From the NCBI GenBank assembly GCA_016618085.1, contig JABLTG010000055.1, positions 38,698 through 102,697 of the forward strand: 64,000 nucleotides of DNA. Direction: 5' to 3'. This stretch comes from Neovahlkampfia damariscottae (taxonomy: Eukaryota; Heterolobosea; Selenaionea; Neovahlkampfiida; Neovahlkampfiidae). A model generated the notes under the pieces. The model searched no databases. It saw only the letters and a program-made list of their open reading frames with translations, and was not told where the DNA came from. Positions within the stretch are counted from its first letter, which is position 1, and the number at the start of each line of letters is the position of its first letter. Shown piece after piece: positions 11,372-20,781 of the stretch. Made by a program: the position numbers and the translations under genes.

Positions 11372-12811
11372 ATGTCAACACAACAACAAACCACAGGAAG
11401 TTCTACTGAAACTTTCTCAGACTACAAAATTGCAGATATTTCACTTCATGAATACGGAAGAAAAGAACTTACTCTTGCTGAACATGAAATGCCTGGTCTT
11501 ATGGCTTGCCGTACAAAATACGGAAACGAAAAACCACTTAAAGGTGTTAGACTTTCAGGATCACTCCATATGACTATCCAAACTGGTGTTTTAATTGAAA
11601 CACTTAAAGAACTTGGAGCTGATATCAGATGGTGTTCATGTAACATTTTCTCAACACAAGATCATGCTGCTGCTGCTATTGCTAAAACTGGAACTCCAGT
11701 ATTTGCTTGGAAAGGAGAATCATTAGAAGAATACTGGGATTGTACATGGAAAACAGTTAACTTTGGTAACGGAAAAGGACCACAACTTATTGTTGATGAT
11801 GGTGGTGATGTTACTTTATTAATTCATCGTGGTTATGAAGCTGAAACAAAACCAGAAATCTTAGACAATGATGAAGGAAATGAAGAATTAGCATGTGTTA
11901 ACAAACTCATTAAAAGAATTTTAAAAGAAGATCCAAAAGCATTTTCAAAAATTGTACCTGATATTAAAGGAGTTTCTGAAGAAACAACAACAGGTGTTTT
12001 AAGATTATATCAAGCTGAAAGAGCTAAAAAATTATTATTCCCTGCTATCAATGTTAACGATTCAGTTACAAAATCAAAATTCGATAACGTATACGGATGT
12101 AGACATTCATTAGTTGATGGTATCATGAGAGCTACTGATGTTATGATTGCTGGAAAAATGTGTATGGTCTTTGGATATGGTGATGTTGGAAAAGGTTCAT
12201 GTGAATCATTAAGAGGACAAGGTGCTAGAATCATTGTTTCAGAAATTGATCCAATTTGTGCTTTACAAGCTTGTATGTCAGGACACACTGTAGGAACAAT
12301 TGAAGATTATGTTTCAAAAGTTGATATCTTTGTTACAGCTACAGGTAACTTTGGAATCATTACTGCTGAAATGATGTCAAAAATGAAAGATAAAGCTATC
12401 ATTTGTAACATTGGTCACTTTGATAATGAAATTGATTATGCTGGACTTAAAAACTGGCCAGGTATCAAAAGAATCAACATCAAACCACAAGTTGATCAAT
12501 GGGTATTCCCTGATGGACATTCAATCATCTTATTGGCTGAAGGTCGTCTTGTCAATTTAGGATGTGCTACTGGTCATCCAAGTTTTGTTATGTCAAATTC
12601 ATTTACAAACCAAACTTTAGCTCAAATTTCATTATGGAAAGAAACATACGAAGTTGGTGTTTATACTTTACCAAAAAAATTAGACGAAGAAGTTGCAAGA
12701 TTACATTTAGATAAATTAGGAGCTAAACTCACAGTTTTATCTGATGAACAAGCTAAATACATCAATGTATCAAAAGAAGGTCCTTATAAACCAAAAGAAT
12801 ACAGATATTAA
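11372..12811 (+). CDS. Adenosylhomocysteinase (S-adenosyl-L-homocysteine hydrolase)
   Basis: Cleaves S-adenosylhomocysteine to adenosine and homocysteine in the methyl cycle, in the cytosol, with bound NAD. Intronless, 479 aa, ATG 11372-11374. Conserved motifs are easily read: [47 protein letters not shown], the NAD-binding [19 protein letters not shown] and the C-terminal KxxxY tail (PYKPKEYRY). It contains the roughly 40-residue insertion typical of the plant/bacterial long form and many protists. It has no introns and uses more C-ending codons than neighbouring genes, consistent with high expression. Start and end are unambiguous. Confidence 0.97.
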   Translation: MSTQQQTTGSSTETFSDYKIADISLHEYGRKELTLAEHEMPGLMACRTKYGNEKPLKGVRLSGSLHMTIQTGVLIETLKELGADIRWCSCNIFSTQDHAAAAIAKTGTPVFAWKGESLEEYWDCTWKTVNFGNGKGPQLIVDDGGDVTLLIHRGYEAETKPEILDNDEGNEELACVNKLIKRILKEDPKAFSKIVPDIKGVSEETTTGVLRLYQAERAKKLLFPAINVNDSVTKSKFDNVYGCRHSLVDGIMRATDVMIAGKMCMVFGYGDVGKGSCESLRGQGARIIVSEIDPICALQACMSGHTVGTIEDYVSKVDIFVTATGNFGIITAEMMSKMKDKAIICNIGHFDNEIDYAGLKNWPGIKRINIKPQVDQWVFPDGHSIILLAEGRLVNLGCATGHPSFVMSNSFTNQTLAQISLWKETYEVGVYTLPKKLDEEVARLHLDKLGAKLTVLSDEQAKYINVSKEGPYKPKEYRY

Positions 12812-12924
12812 ATTAATTTCGTTTTTTATTTGATTTTTAACTTTTGTTTTTGTACTTTCATAAATTTTACCATCAGTTAAAAAAACAAGAAATTAACTTT
12901 TGACTCATTTTAAATTTTATTTGA

Positions 12925-13575
12925 TTATTTTCTTGAGAAAATAGCATGAGTTGGTGGTTGTGCTGTTTTGAAACTTGGATTTGGCATTTTCAAACATTTA
13001 TCAACTGGGAATCTAGCAGTTTTATAATTTCCTTTACATTCTTTTTCTTCATACGCTTCTGTTTTGAAAACATTTTCGTTTTTGTCAAAATAATTTTTTT
13101 GAGATTTTGGTCTTGTACCAAAACTGAATTCCGAGAGCAATCCTTTTTGTGGTGCATTACTACAATATTCATCAATTAAGAAAGTACCATGATCTCCTAC
13201 TGGATAGTTTTTGCATTGTGAATTTGTAAATGTACGAAGGTAAATACCTTTTTCTTTGATTTCTGGAAGTGTATCAACACAACTGATTTTTACATTAACA
13301 AAACCTTGAATACATTTGTTTATTGGATATGAAATTGATCTACCACATCTTGTACATTCAAGATTACATTCAAATTCAGTTTTTACGTGTGTACTATTGC
13401 AGCTACTTCTTTGAATTGTAGTCCCAGCTGAGTGACATTTTTTATCTTCAAAAAAAGAACCAAAGACAGGAGCAGTTGAGCAGTCAATGTCCTCTGGACC
13501 ATAGATTCTTTGAACGATATATTTACTGTGAGCAAGGGCAAATAAGCAGAATAAAATGATAATGAGTTGTTTCAT
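12925..13575 (-). CDS. Secreted cysteine-rich protein, unknown
   Basis: Single exon, 216 aa. The first 17 residues (MKQLIIILFCLFALAHS) are a clear signal peptide. The mature part carries about 14 Cys, with pairs such as CNLECTRC, and a repeated layout in which 'C...Y/F...C' units occur two or three times, suggesting disulphide-bonded repeats. No transmembrane or GPI-like tail is visible. A role as an extracellular or lumenal structural protein or adhesin is possible but not shown. ATG 13573-13575 lies about 22 nt after a CCAAT (CCAATTA). Convergent with adenosylhomocysteinase. Confidence 0.75.
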   Translation of the reverse strand: MKQLIIILFCLFALAHSKYIVQRIYGPEDIDCSTAPVFGSFFEDKKCHSAGTTIQRSSCNSTHVKTEFECNLECTRCGRSISYPINKCIQGFVNVKISCVDTLPEIKEKGIYLRTFTNSQCKNYPVGDHGTFLIDEYCSNAPQKGLLSEFSFGTRPKSQKNYFDKNENVFKTEAYEEKECKGNYKTARFPVDKCLKMPNPSFKTAQPPTHAIFSRK

Positions 13576-13984
13576 TGTGCTGGGTTTGTTAAGAGGAACT
13601 CTAATTGGACAATTTTATAAACATTCCAAAATATTTCCACCAATCAAAAACTTTGGAGGCCCAACGTATTTCTTTTCTGCAAATGAAGAAGTTTTCGTGC
13701 AATAAAATATATTTACCAGTTCTGTTGAGAAGGTATGTGAATTTTGGTCACCAGAGTGAAGAAAAAAAATGGAATCATTGATTCATCATTATACTCAAGT
13801 GGCGATTCGAGATGGAATAGTGACAAAGTGCCAAAAAATTTCTAATTAATTTTTGTTTGTTGGTAATTTTTGAGTTCATCAGAAAACCCAACGCAAGTTG
13901 AATTCAGTTTGGGTTTATTGACCTGAAAAAATTTCCGTTCAATTGCAAAAGTGGTATGAATTTAGTTTGATTGACAAATCTGTG
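13576..13984. other. 409-bp interval, mostly non-coding, with one weak small-gene candidate
   Basis: Lies between the Cys-rich gene start and the next minus-strand stop. CCAATCA at about 13641 (plus) is followed about 35 nt later by ATG 13683. Splicing a 22-nt segment (13733-13754, GTATGT...CACCAG) gives a 46-aa basic peptide ending at TAA 13843-13845. The intron would be the shortest in the window and has no T-rich tract, so the gene is only a candidate. The rest shows nothing I can identify. Confidence 0.25.
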
Positions 13985-14626
13985 CTATTGGCTCTTGATA
14001 TCAAATTTAGATAGATATTGTATAATGACAATTTGGTTGTTAATTTCTGACAACATGAGGATAGCGTTTTGAGAATTTTGAAGAATTTCTTGATAAAGTT
14101 GCTTGTCGTTATATTGAGGTTGTTGAAGATCGAGTTGATTGTACTTGGACGAGTTGGTTCATTGAAAAATAAAGTCTTTTTCAATTTTGACCTGTTGTTT
14201 ATGTTGATTCAATTCTGTAGATAAATTCTTTTTGGGTAGCATGCGAAGTGCCTTTTCCATACTGCTTTTTATGGCATCTTTGAATTTTTCTCTATCAAAG
14301 TAATACTTTTCAGAATCTAACTTTCTTTGTTCATGACTTATAGTCGAGGTTTCATATTTGTAAATGTGATTTTCTTTCTTGTACTTGTGATAATCTAACT
14401 TTTTAAAATTTTGATCAATATTTGTTTTAGAATAAAAGTTTTCTTTGAAGCCTTTTGAAAATTTTTCAGGGTCTTTGGATGCTTCTTCTATAAAAGTTTT
14501 GGCATATTTCTCATCACAAATTCCTCTCACAGAATCTAAAAGATATTCAATTTCTTTTTGTTCCAAGTACTTTTCAAGTCCCAAATTTTTTAGGCTTAGT
14601 TGAATCTCCTCAGCTGGTGTTGTCAT
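13985..14626 (-). CDS. Unknown helical protein; TGA inside the frame, probably removed by a 48-nt intron
   Basis: From ATG 14624-14626 the frame runs 155 codons to TGA 14159-14161, then continues in the same frame for 58 codons to TAG 13985-13987. The downstream part reads like protein (Gln/Asn-rich helix, YNQLDLQQPQ...). Removing 14144-14191 (GTCAAA...CCAAG, 48 nt, a multiple of three) deletes the TGA and gives 197 aa. The donor and acceptor are weaker than usual. The protein is mostly charged helix, no known domain. A CCAATCA box abuts the ATG (only one base between), so the 5' UTR must be extremely short or the box is within it. Confidence 0.5.
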
Positions 14627-14627
14627 T

Positions 14628-14634
14628 TGATTGG
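14628..14634 (-). promoter_or_regulatory. CCAATCA box directly abutting an ATG
   Basis: CCAATCA on the minus strand, one A, then ATG (14624-14626). The closest spacing in the window. Confidence 0.45.
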
Positions 14635-14639
14635 TTCAA

Positions 14640-15180
14640 TTTTAATTCAAATGATTGGTTTGATTTTCAAACTTGATTTTTCTTGTATCCATGATACATT
14701 TTTTTTAAACAATCATAGAATTAATTGGAGGTTCAAACAAAATGAATACTCCATCCTGGTTTTTATGACAAAAATAAAATTATCTCTCATTGAAATTATT
14801 TTTTATTTGGAATGTCGACTAAATCCTGTTGCCATTTTTGAACAGATTTTGAAAATATTCCATAACAAGGTTTTATATTTGGTTCAGGGAACCAAATCGA
14901 AATTAAGCATCCTTTTGAATGAAATATTTTTATTTTACTTAAATATTGGAACATCATTCTTACATTTTGGGATAAGGATTGACGGAAATAAATTCCTTTT
15001 CTTTAAGTTTTGGGAGCTTTTCTTCACATGAAATCTTTGACACCAACTATTAGGGATCCAAAAAAAAAGGGAAACAAGTTTTTTCCTATTGAAGATCTTG
15101 TAATTGGCAAGTCCACAAAAAAATTAAAAATCAAAGTTAAATTAAAAATCTGTGAAACTAAACATTCAAATTTTGTGAAT
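14640..15180. other. Unassigned interval with coding-like tracts on both strands
   Basis: No confident gene. On the minus strand a tract ending at TAA 14796-14798 can be extended through a 26-nt intron (GTAAGA...ATTTAAG near 14918-14943) to about 15031. It encodes a plausible peptide containing WFPEPNIKPCYGIF and QKWQQDLVDIP, but I find no in-frame ATG. On the plus strand ATG 15028 opens a 60-codon Lys-rich frame to 15210 that overlaps the 3' end of ATP23. One or both may be remnants or contain exons I could not join. Confidence 0.3.
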
Positions 15181-15947
15181 TTAATTTTTTGTAACTTTGT
15201 CTTTGTATGATAAATTATCAGGATTGTATGGTTGTTTTCCATTCATTTGACTAATTCTTGCATCTTCTTCAATTGGTCTAAAATCATTCGAACATTGATC
15301 AAAAACGGAATCAATATCCTTTTCAGAAGTTTGAGAACAATAATTCTTAAAAAGTTATTGAGTGAGATTTGAAAAAATATACTTTTGTTGATAAAAAAGC
15401 ATGATATTTCAAACACTCCTTTAGTGTTGAAAAATGTTTGTCACCATATGCAGACCCAAATAGATATTTCTGTTTTGAACAAATGCCTAAAAATGAGTTG
15501 TGTTAAAAAATTTTAAAACCTGAAATATTGTATGAACGAATTTCCATACATGCACGTGTTTTACAATAAACTTTTTTATACTTCATTGAATCCTTTGAGA
15601 AACTAAAAAAGTTAATTCTTTTTTTTTTCTTAACTGAGTTAATTTTGTTTTTCTGATACGTATGCATGAACTAATTCATGAATCAAGACTTCAGTTGTAT
15701 TTTTTTTATCTTTTAGTTTATTAACGCATAATGTCACAACTTGTTTATTTCCATCATAATAACCTCTTTCTGTATTTTCACTTTTACAAATTTTACATTT
15801 GAAACCATTTTTCAAAACATTTGGGTCCAAATTTGAAATTGAGTTTGCTAACTTTTTAACTTTTTCATTATTCTTCAAATCAAACTCTATAGATTTTCTA
15901 CAATCGTTTATCGTTTGGTATGAGTCTTGTTTGCTCTTTGGAAACAT
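15181..15947 (-). CDS. ATP23: ATP23 mitochondrial intermembrane-space metalloprotease
   Basis: Zinc metalloprotease of family M76. In yeast Atp23 processes Atp6 and helps ATP synthase assembly, and it also degrades intermembrane-space proteins. Three introns (15346-15382, 15487-15519, 15593-15659) give 209 aa. The zinc motif HELVHAYD is created by splicing the 67-nt intron, which starts directly after HAY. Upstream is the CKIC pair typical of the family; downstream are CKTRACMEIRSYNISGIC and KNYCSQTSE. These extra Cys are typical of ATP23 in the oxidising intermembrane space. ATG 15945-15947. All three introns restore family motifs, so the model is strong. Confidence 0.88.
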
Positions 15948-16015
15948 TTTGATTTGTCAAAAAGAAAATGAATTTTATTTTAACAAATTGAACAAGTATT
16001 ATTAAACAAGTAATA

Positions 16016-17800
16016 TTAAAATCTTGAAAAATCTCTTCCAAATAATCTTGTTTTTGTCCAATCTGAAAATAATGAGTATTTGTTTTTCATTGAAACTTGT
16101 TTGTTCCAATAGACGCTGGACCAAGCTAAGTAGGTGAAAAATCCAGTGAAAGAATAACCACCTGCATCTAAAGCAGATTGTGATCCACCGATATAGGAAA
16201 ATGATCCACGATGAACATATTTAAAAGCATCTTCTTTTGATTGGTTTAAATTCTTGGCTAAATGCTCACCACATTGACCAGCAACTTGAGCAGTCGGTGG
16301 AAGGGCTGTTATTTTACGATCTGCATCAGCCAATAATTTAAGAAATTCTTCTTCATCAAGAAATCCATCTCCTGAAGTATCAAACTTTTCGAATTGTTTT
16401 AACGCTTCTTTAGCGATATATTTCATTTGAGGATAAATATCTGTACTTTTATCAATGAATTTTTGAAATTCTTTTGGAGATAATTTCCCATCACCATTTG
16501 CATCAGCTTGTGAGAATAACTCACTGCACGCATGAACCATTTTATTTTGATCAATTGTTCCACAATCACCAATAGCATAAATATTTGAACAACCATTTAC
16601 TTTGAATTTATCATCTGTTATCAAAGCAACTCTATTTTTTTGATTTGGTAATTTCTTTGCAAATGAATGAGTCATTTCTAACATTTTATTTCCAGTGCTC
16701 CAAACACACATTCCATAAGGTAATATGATTTTTTCTTTTGATTTTTTATCAAAAAGTTCAATGGTATCTCTGTTGACTGCTGTGACTCTTGTATTTGTAA
16801 TTACATTCATTGAATCTCTTTTGAATTTATCTTCAGCATCTAATCAAAAAGAATAAGATGTTATTGTTTTCATTTACATTCTGAAATAGATTCTGAATAA
16901 GAATTTAAAATGTGAGATGCACTTTGAACCAATGAAATTTTGAAATGATCTTTGACAATTGGAAAAACTTTTACAAGATCATCTTTGAAATCATTAAGTT
17001 CTGCTGCAAATTCAACACCAGTTGGTCCACCACCAACAACTTTTTATATGTTAAAAAAAAATGAAAATTCGAACCAACAAAATGACAAAGTTTGTCACGC
17101 TCTTCCTTTGTGATATTAGGATAAGAAGCAGATTCTAAGTTATCAATGATTCGTTCTCTTATTTTTTGTGAATCTAAAAAATAATTCAGAAATTATTAAT
17201 TTACGTTTGACTTGTTTCAAGAAGAAACAATTCTCCACCACACCTTTTGTACCAAAAGTATTTGATTCACAACCAACTGCTACAACTAATTTATCATAAT
17301 TCAATTTGAATTTATCATTTGATTCACAAGAAAACCCTGAAACATCTGCACAATCTACAACTTGATTTACATGGTCAATATTTTGACAAGCTGCTTCATA
17401 ATACTTGATTTTTGGTTTCTTTTTTGAAATGAAATTTCTTATAGGTTGTACAATTGAACGAGCTTCTAAAGTACCAACTGTGGAGGAAGCCAATAAAGGA
17501 GTGAAAAGAAAATAATTTCTAGGACTGACAATAGTGACATTATATTTGTCAGTATCAATGGTTTTTATAAAACTCATGGATGCCCATCTTTGAATTTAGT
17601 TTTTTTTTTTTTGTTGTTTTTTACCCTGTTCCCAAAATGACAATTTCTTCTTTTTTTTGTTCTTCTTCTTTTGCATAGAAGAAAGGTTTGGATTTGTTAT
17701 ATTTATACAAAGCTAATGTTGTTGAAGCAATTAAGATGTTTCTAAGAAAAACCTTTTTTGTAGAGAACAATTGTTTGAATGAGAACTTTTTGCTAAACAT
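16016..17800 (-). CDS. External alternative NADH dehydrogenase (NDH-2) with EF-hands
   Basis: Single-polypeptide FAD enzyme that passes electrons from NAD(P)H to ubiquinone at the mitochondrial inner membrane without proton pumping. Four introns (16840-16877, 17040-17074, 17174-17204, 17588-17624) give 547 aa. The N-terminus is basic with a hydrophobic stretch (targeting/anchor). First Rossmann motif VILGTGWAS, then SPRNYFLFTPLL, second motif VVVGGGPTGVEFAAEL, then GDC(G). Two canonical EF-hand loops (DANGDGKLSPKE, DTSGDGFLDEEE) are inserted before the C-terminal domain, as in plant NDB and fungal external enzymes, implying Ca2+ control and a face toward the intermembrane space. The C-terminal membrane anchor (TGFFTYLAWSSVYW) is present. 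Confidence 0.93.
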
Positions 17801-17926
17801 CTTTTTTTATCGTCCAATGAAAAATCAACACTATTTGAAACTGTAAACAAGTTAATAAACTTTGACAAATTTATCAAATTATTGTATTTTCATTGATTTT
17901 GGTTCTATTGATTATTATTGGTCAAC

Positions 17927-17931
17927 TGATT
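17927..17931 (+). promoter_or_regulatory. ATTGG (reversed CCAAT) before the first membrane-protein copy
   Basis: ATTGGTC about 16 nt upstream of ATG 17947. The second copy keeps an equivalent ATTGGTT at about 19211, 20-odd nt before its own ATG. Confidence 0.4.
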
Positions 17932-17946
17932 TTTTTACAAGAAAAG

Positions 17947-19109
17947 ATGAACTTAAACTGTTGCTCAAACTCAAAAGTAAATTACAATTTGATTTTAATA
18001 CCTCCACAGAAATTTTCAAAAAGATGGATTTTTGTTTTTATTTTCATCACAACAATACAAGTTCTTTCTATAACCATTTCACAAACCTGCTTTGAAATAT
18101 GGAATTTATCACAACCAAACCCATCTTATGTTTTAGGATTTTATTGTACATTAATCTTAATTGGAGCTTTTTTTTTCAGTTTATTAGGATTTGAAGCAGT
18201 CTTTCGAGGAAATGAATACAAATATTTTGGTTTTATGATTTTATCAAATTTAGTAGTGTAATACAATAATTTTTGATTTATTTTCTGGAATTAGTGCTCG
18301 TGCAATCTATCAATTGGTTAGAATTAATGTTTGGGATATTGATGAAGATCCAATTGAAATACTGATCGCAATTTCTTGTTTTTTTTTAGTTGTTTGTCAA
18401 ATTATTCATTTTATTATTGCATTTCCATTAATACGTAGTTTTGGATGGAAAATATTTCATGTGGTTGGAACATCTCCACAATTAAAAAGGTTTGATTTTT
18501 TTTTTTTTTCACATTTTGAAGTTTGAAAAATTTCTTCATTAACAAAAATTAGAATCATTTCGCGTCTATCAGATATACTCGACTATTATAAGATTGGATT
18601 ATGAAGGATTGATAACTTTGTTTTTGGTCAGAACCTTCATTTTTGAAGTTGATTTATATGAGAAATTTACATTCTCTCCAATATATGCTGCAATAGGAAT
18701 TCTTTTATTTTCATTAATAATGGCACCTATTTCAATTTATATTGGCGTTAGAAGAGAAAACAAAGTGATTCAAATTTCATTTTTAATTTATTCAATTATA
18801 CCATTGCTTTATGTAATATACAGTGGAATCATCATGTGGGTTTTAAACCCTGGGTTTAGACCTCAAATTACTGAAATTATGGAAACAAAGATTATTGTTT
18901 CAATTTTTATTTTAGCTTTTGTGATTATCCGAGTTTTCTTGATTGTCACTGGATGCATCATGATTTTTCATTTTAATCAAGGTTTGAAAAATAAAGTGTA
19001 TGGAAAAGATGGAATGTTCCATGAGTATTGGAAAGATGAAATACAGAGTTATCGTTCAAGTCGACATTTACTTGCAAAAGAAAATATTGATCCAACCAAA
19101 ATCAATTGA
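17947..19109 (+). CDS. Multi-pass membrane protein, first of a tandem pair
   Basis: About seven or eight hydrophobic helices are readable across three exons. Intron 1 is 18258-18294; intron 2 is near 18490-18552. ATG 17947-17949 follows ATTGGTC by about 17 nt. Landmarks: GFEAVFRGNEYKYFGFM, RSFGWKIFHVVGTSPQLKR, then YQIYSTIIRLDYEGLITL, and a cytoplasmic tail after FHFNQGLKNKVYGKDGMF. The phase at intron 2 is off by one base with the obvious AG|GTTTGA donor and TTAG acceptor; the same mismatch is in the second copy. The motif 'GTxPxLxxxYxxYQI' reminds me of fungal multi-pass proteins of unknown function. It could be a receptor-like protein, but nothing proves this. Confidence 0.65.
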
Positions 19110-19236
19110 ATTTTTCAACTTTCAAAATTCGTTTAAATTTAATTATTATGGTGATGCATGGTTCAAAAGAAAATCCAAATCAGGTGTTGGTAGCTTCCAA
19201 TTATTTTGATTGGTTGAAAAAACTGTACATTTAGGA

Positions 19237-20415
19237 ATGAAGATAAGTAAGCTGTGCACTGAATCAAAAGTAAATCAAACAACATTTTAAACAAAAAGAG
19301 ATACTCTAAAACATGGACATTGGTGTTTATTGTCATAACAGCTGTCCAAGTTTTATCAATCATATTGTCTCAAACCTTTTTCGAAATTTGGAATTTATCA
19401 TAACTTTATCCATCATCTCTTATCGAATTTTATTGTGATTTATTAATAATCGGAGGTTTTTTGATCACTCTACTGGGGTTTGAAGCAGTCTTTCGAGGAA
19501 ATGAATACAAATATTTTGGTTTTATGATTTTATCAACATTAGTTGTGTAATACAATAATTTTTAAACTAATAATTTCATTTAGAATTCGTGCTATTTACC
19601 AGTTCATCAGAATTAATGTTTTTGATTTGGACCAAGATCCAATTCAAATTATGATTGCTCTTTCAACGTTCATTTTAGTTATTTGTCAAATAATTCAATA
19701 TTCTATTGCTTTACCTCTTTTACGTAGTTTTGGGTGGAAATTGTTTCATGTGGTTGGAACATCTCCTCAATTAATAAGGTTTGATTTTTGAAATGATTCA
19801 CCATTTTTCAAGTTTAATTTTTTTCATTTTTTACAAAATTTAGAGTCATACAAGGTGTATCAGATCTACTCAACTATTATAAGATTAGATTATGAAGCTT
19901 TGATCACTTTATTTTTGATCAGAACATTTTTATTCAAGACAAATTTCATCAATCGATTTTCATTCTCTCCGTATCCACTGGTAGTTTTAATCATGGTTAT
20001 TTCATTAATAATGGCTCATATATCTATTTATGTTGGTGTTAGAAGGGAAAACAAATATGTTCAAATTCTCTTTTTACTCTTTTCAGTATTAACTTTAGTG
20101 TTTGTTATTTATCATCTTATTTCATTATGGATTGTTGATGCAGGATTAATTCTTAAAATTGATGCTTCTGAATTAATTGAAACTAAGGTGGTTGTTTCAA
20201 TCATTCTTGCTGTTTTTATCCTAATTCGCATTTCGTTGCTTATTTCTGGAACAATTATGATTTTCCATTTTGGATCAGGATTGAAAGAAAAAGTTTATGG
20301 TAAAGATGGAGTGTTTTATCATTATTGGAGAGATAAATTACTCAGATATAGTTCATCGTCTTCTCATTTACTTCAATCAAAAGAGGCTATATTTGAAGAG
20401 GAAAATGAAGAATAA
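19237..20415 (+). pseudogene. Second, broken copy of the tandem multi-pass membrane protein
   Basis: Paralogue of the preceding gene: GFEAVFRGNEYKYFGFM is identical, and intron 1 (19547-19583) starts with the same 14 bases. The 3' two thirds stay open and conserved (RAIYQFIRINVFD, RSFGWKLFHVVGTSPQL, YQIYSTIIRLDYEALITL, VYGKDGVFYHYWRDK) to TAA 20413-20415. The 5' part is damaged: from ATG 19237 the frame hits TAA in a region that has lost and shifted sequence, and a second in-frame TAA follows NLS where copy 1 has NLSQPNPSY. Either it is a pseudogene, or translation starts further downstream giving a protein without the first helices. Conservation of the 3' exons suggests recent loss. Confidence 0.7.
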
Positions 20416-20781
20416 ATATTTTGTACGATCCAAGCTATTTCAACATCAGTTTCGAGGCATGTTTGGAAAAAGGTATTCCAACTAAATCTGGAAAAGCTGA
20501 TTAATTTTCGTTTTCTTCAAAGTTTCATTTTCTTGAGATTTTTGCTCTCATAACAACTAATGAGAGGAAAACTTTCATTTGACATCTGTTGTATCAAATT
20601 TTACTGAATTTGGTTTATCTAACTTAACTGATTTGGTATTTATTCCTTTTTGTACTAACTTTATTCCTAATTCATGTTCCATACCAGGGACTGAAACAAT
20701 TAGAATTATTTTTTTGCAGTTCGGATCTCAATGACAGTATAGTTTTTTCCTCAAAATTCAATATTCTTTATCAATGTTTAT
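20416..20781 (-). pseudogene. Interval with a C-terminal coding fragment of unknown origin
   Basis: Most of this 366-bp interval is featureless. On the minus strand, from about 20748 down to TGA 20578-20580, one frame reads as about 55 residues with normal coding composition (GKNYTVIEIRTAKKIILIV, then GMEHELGIKLVQKG, ending DTTDVK). There is a stop just upstream, and the only Met is internal. It lies immediately downstream of the ABC transporter stop in the same orientation. It could be the last exon of a lost gene, or an alternative 3' exon. I do not recognise it. Confidence 0.35.

Noticed and set aside
14159-14161. TGA as selenocysteine
   Set aside because: No redox-type context, no recognisable SECIS-like hairpin noticed downstream, and a splice can remove the codon.
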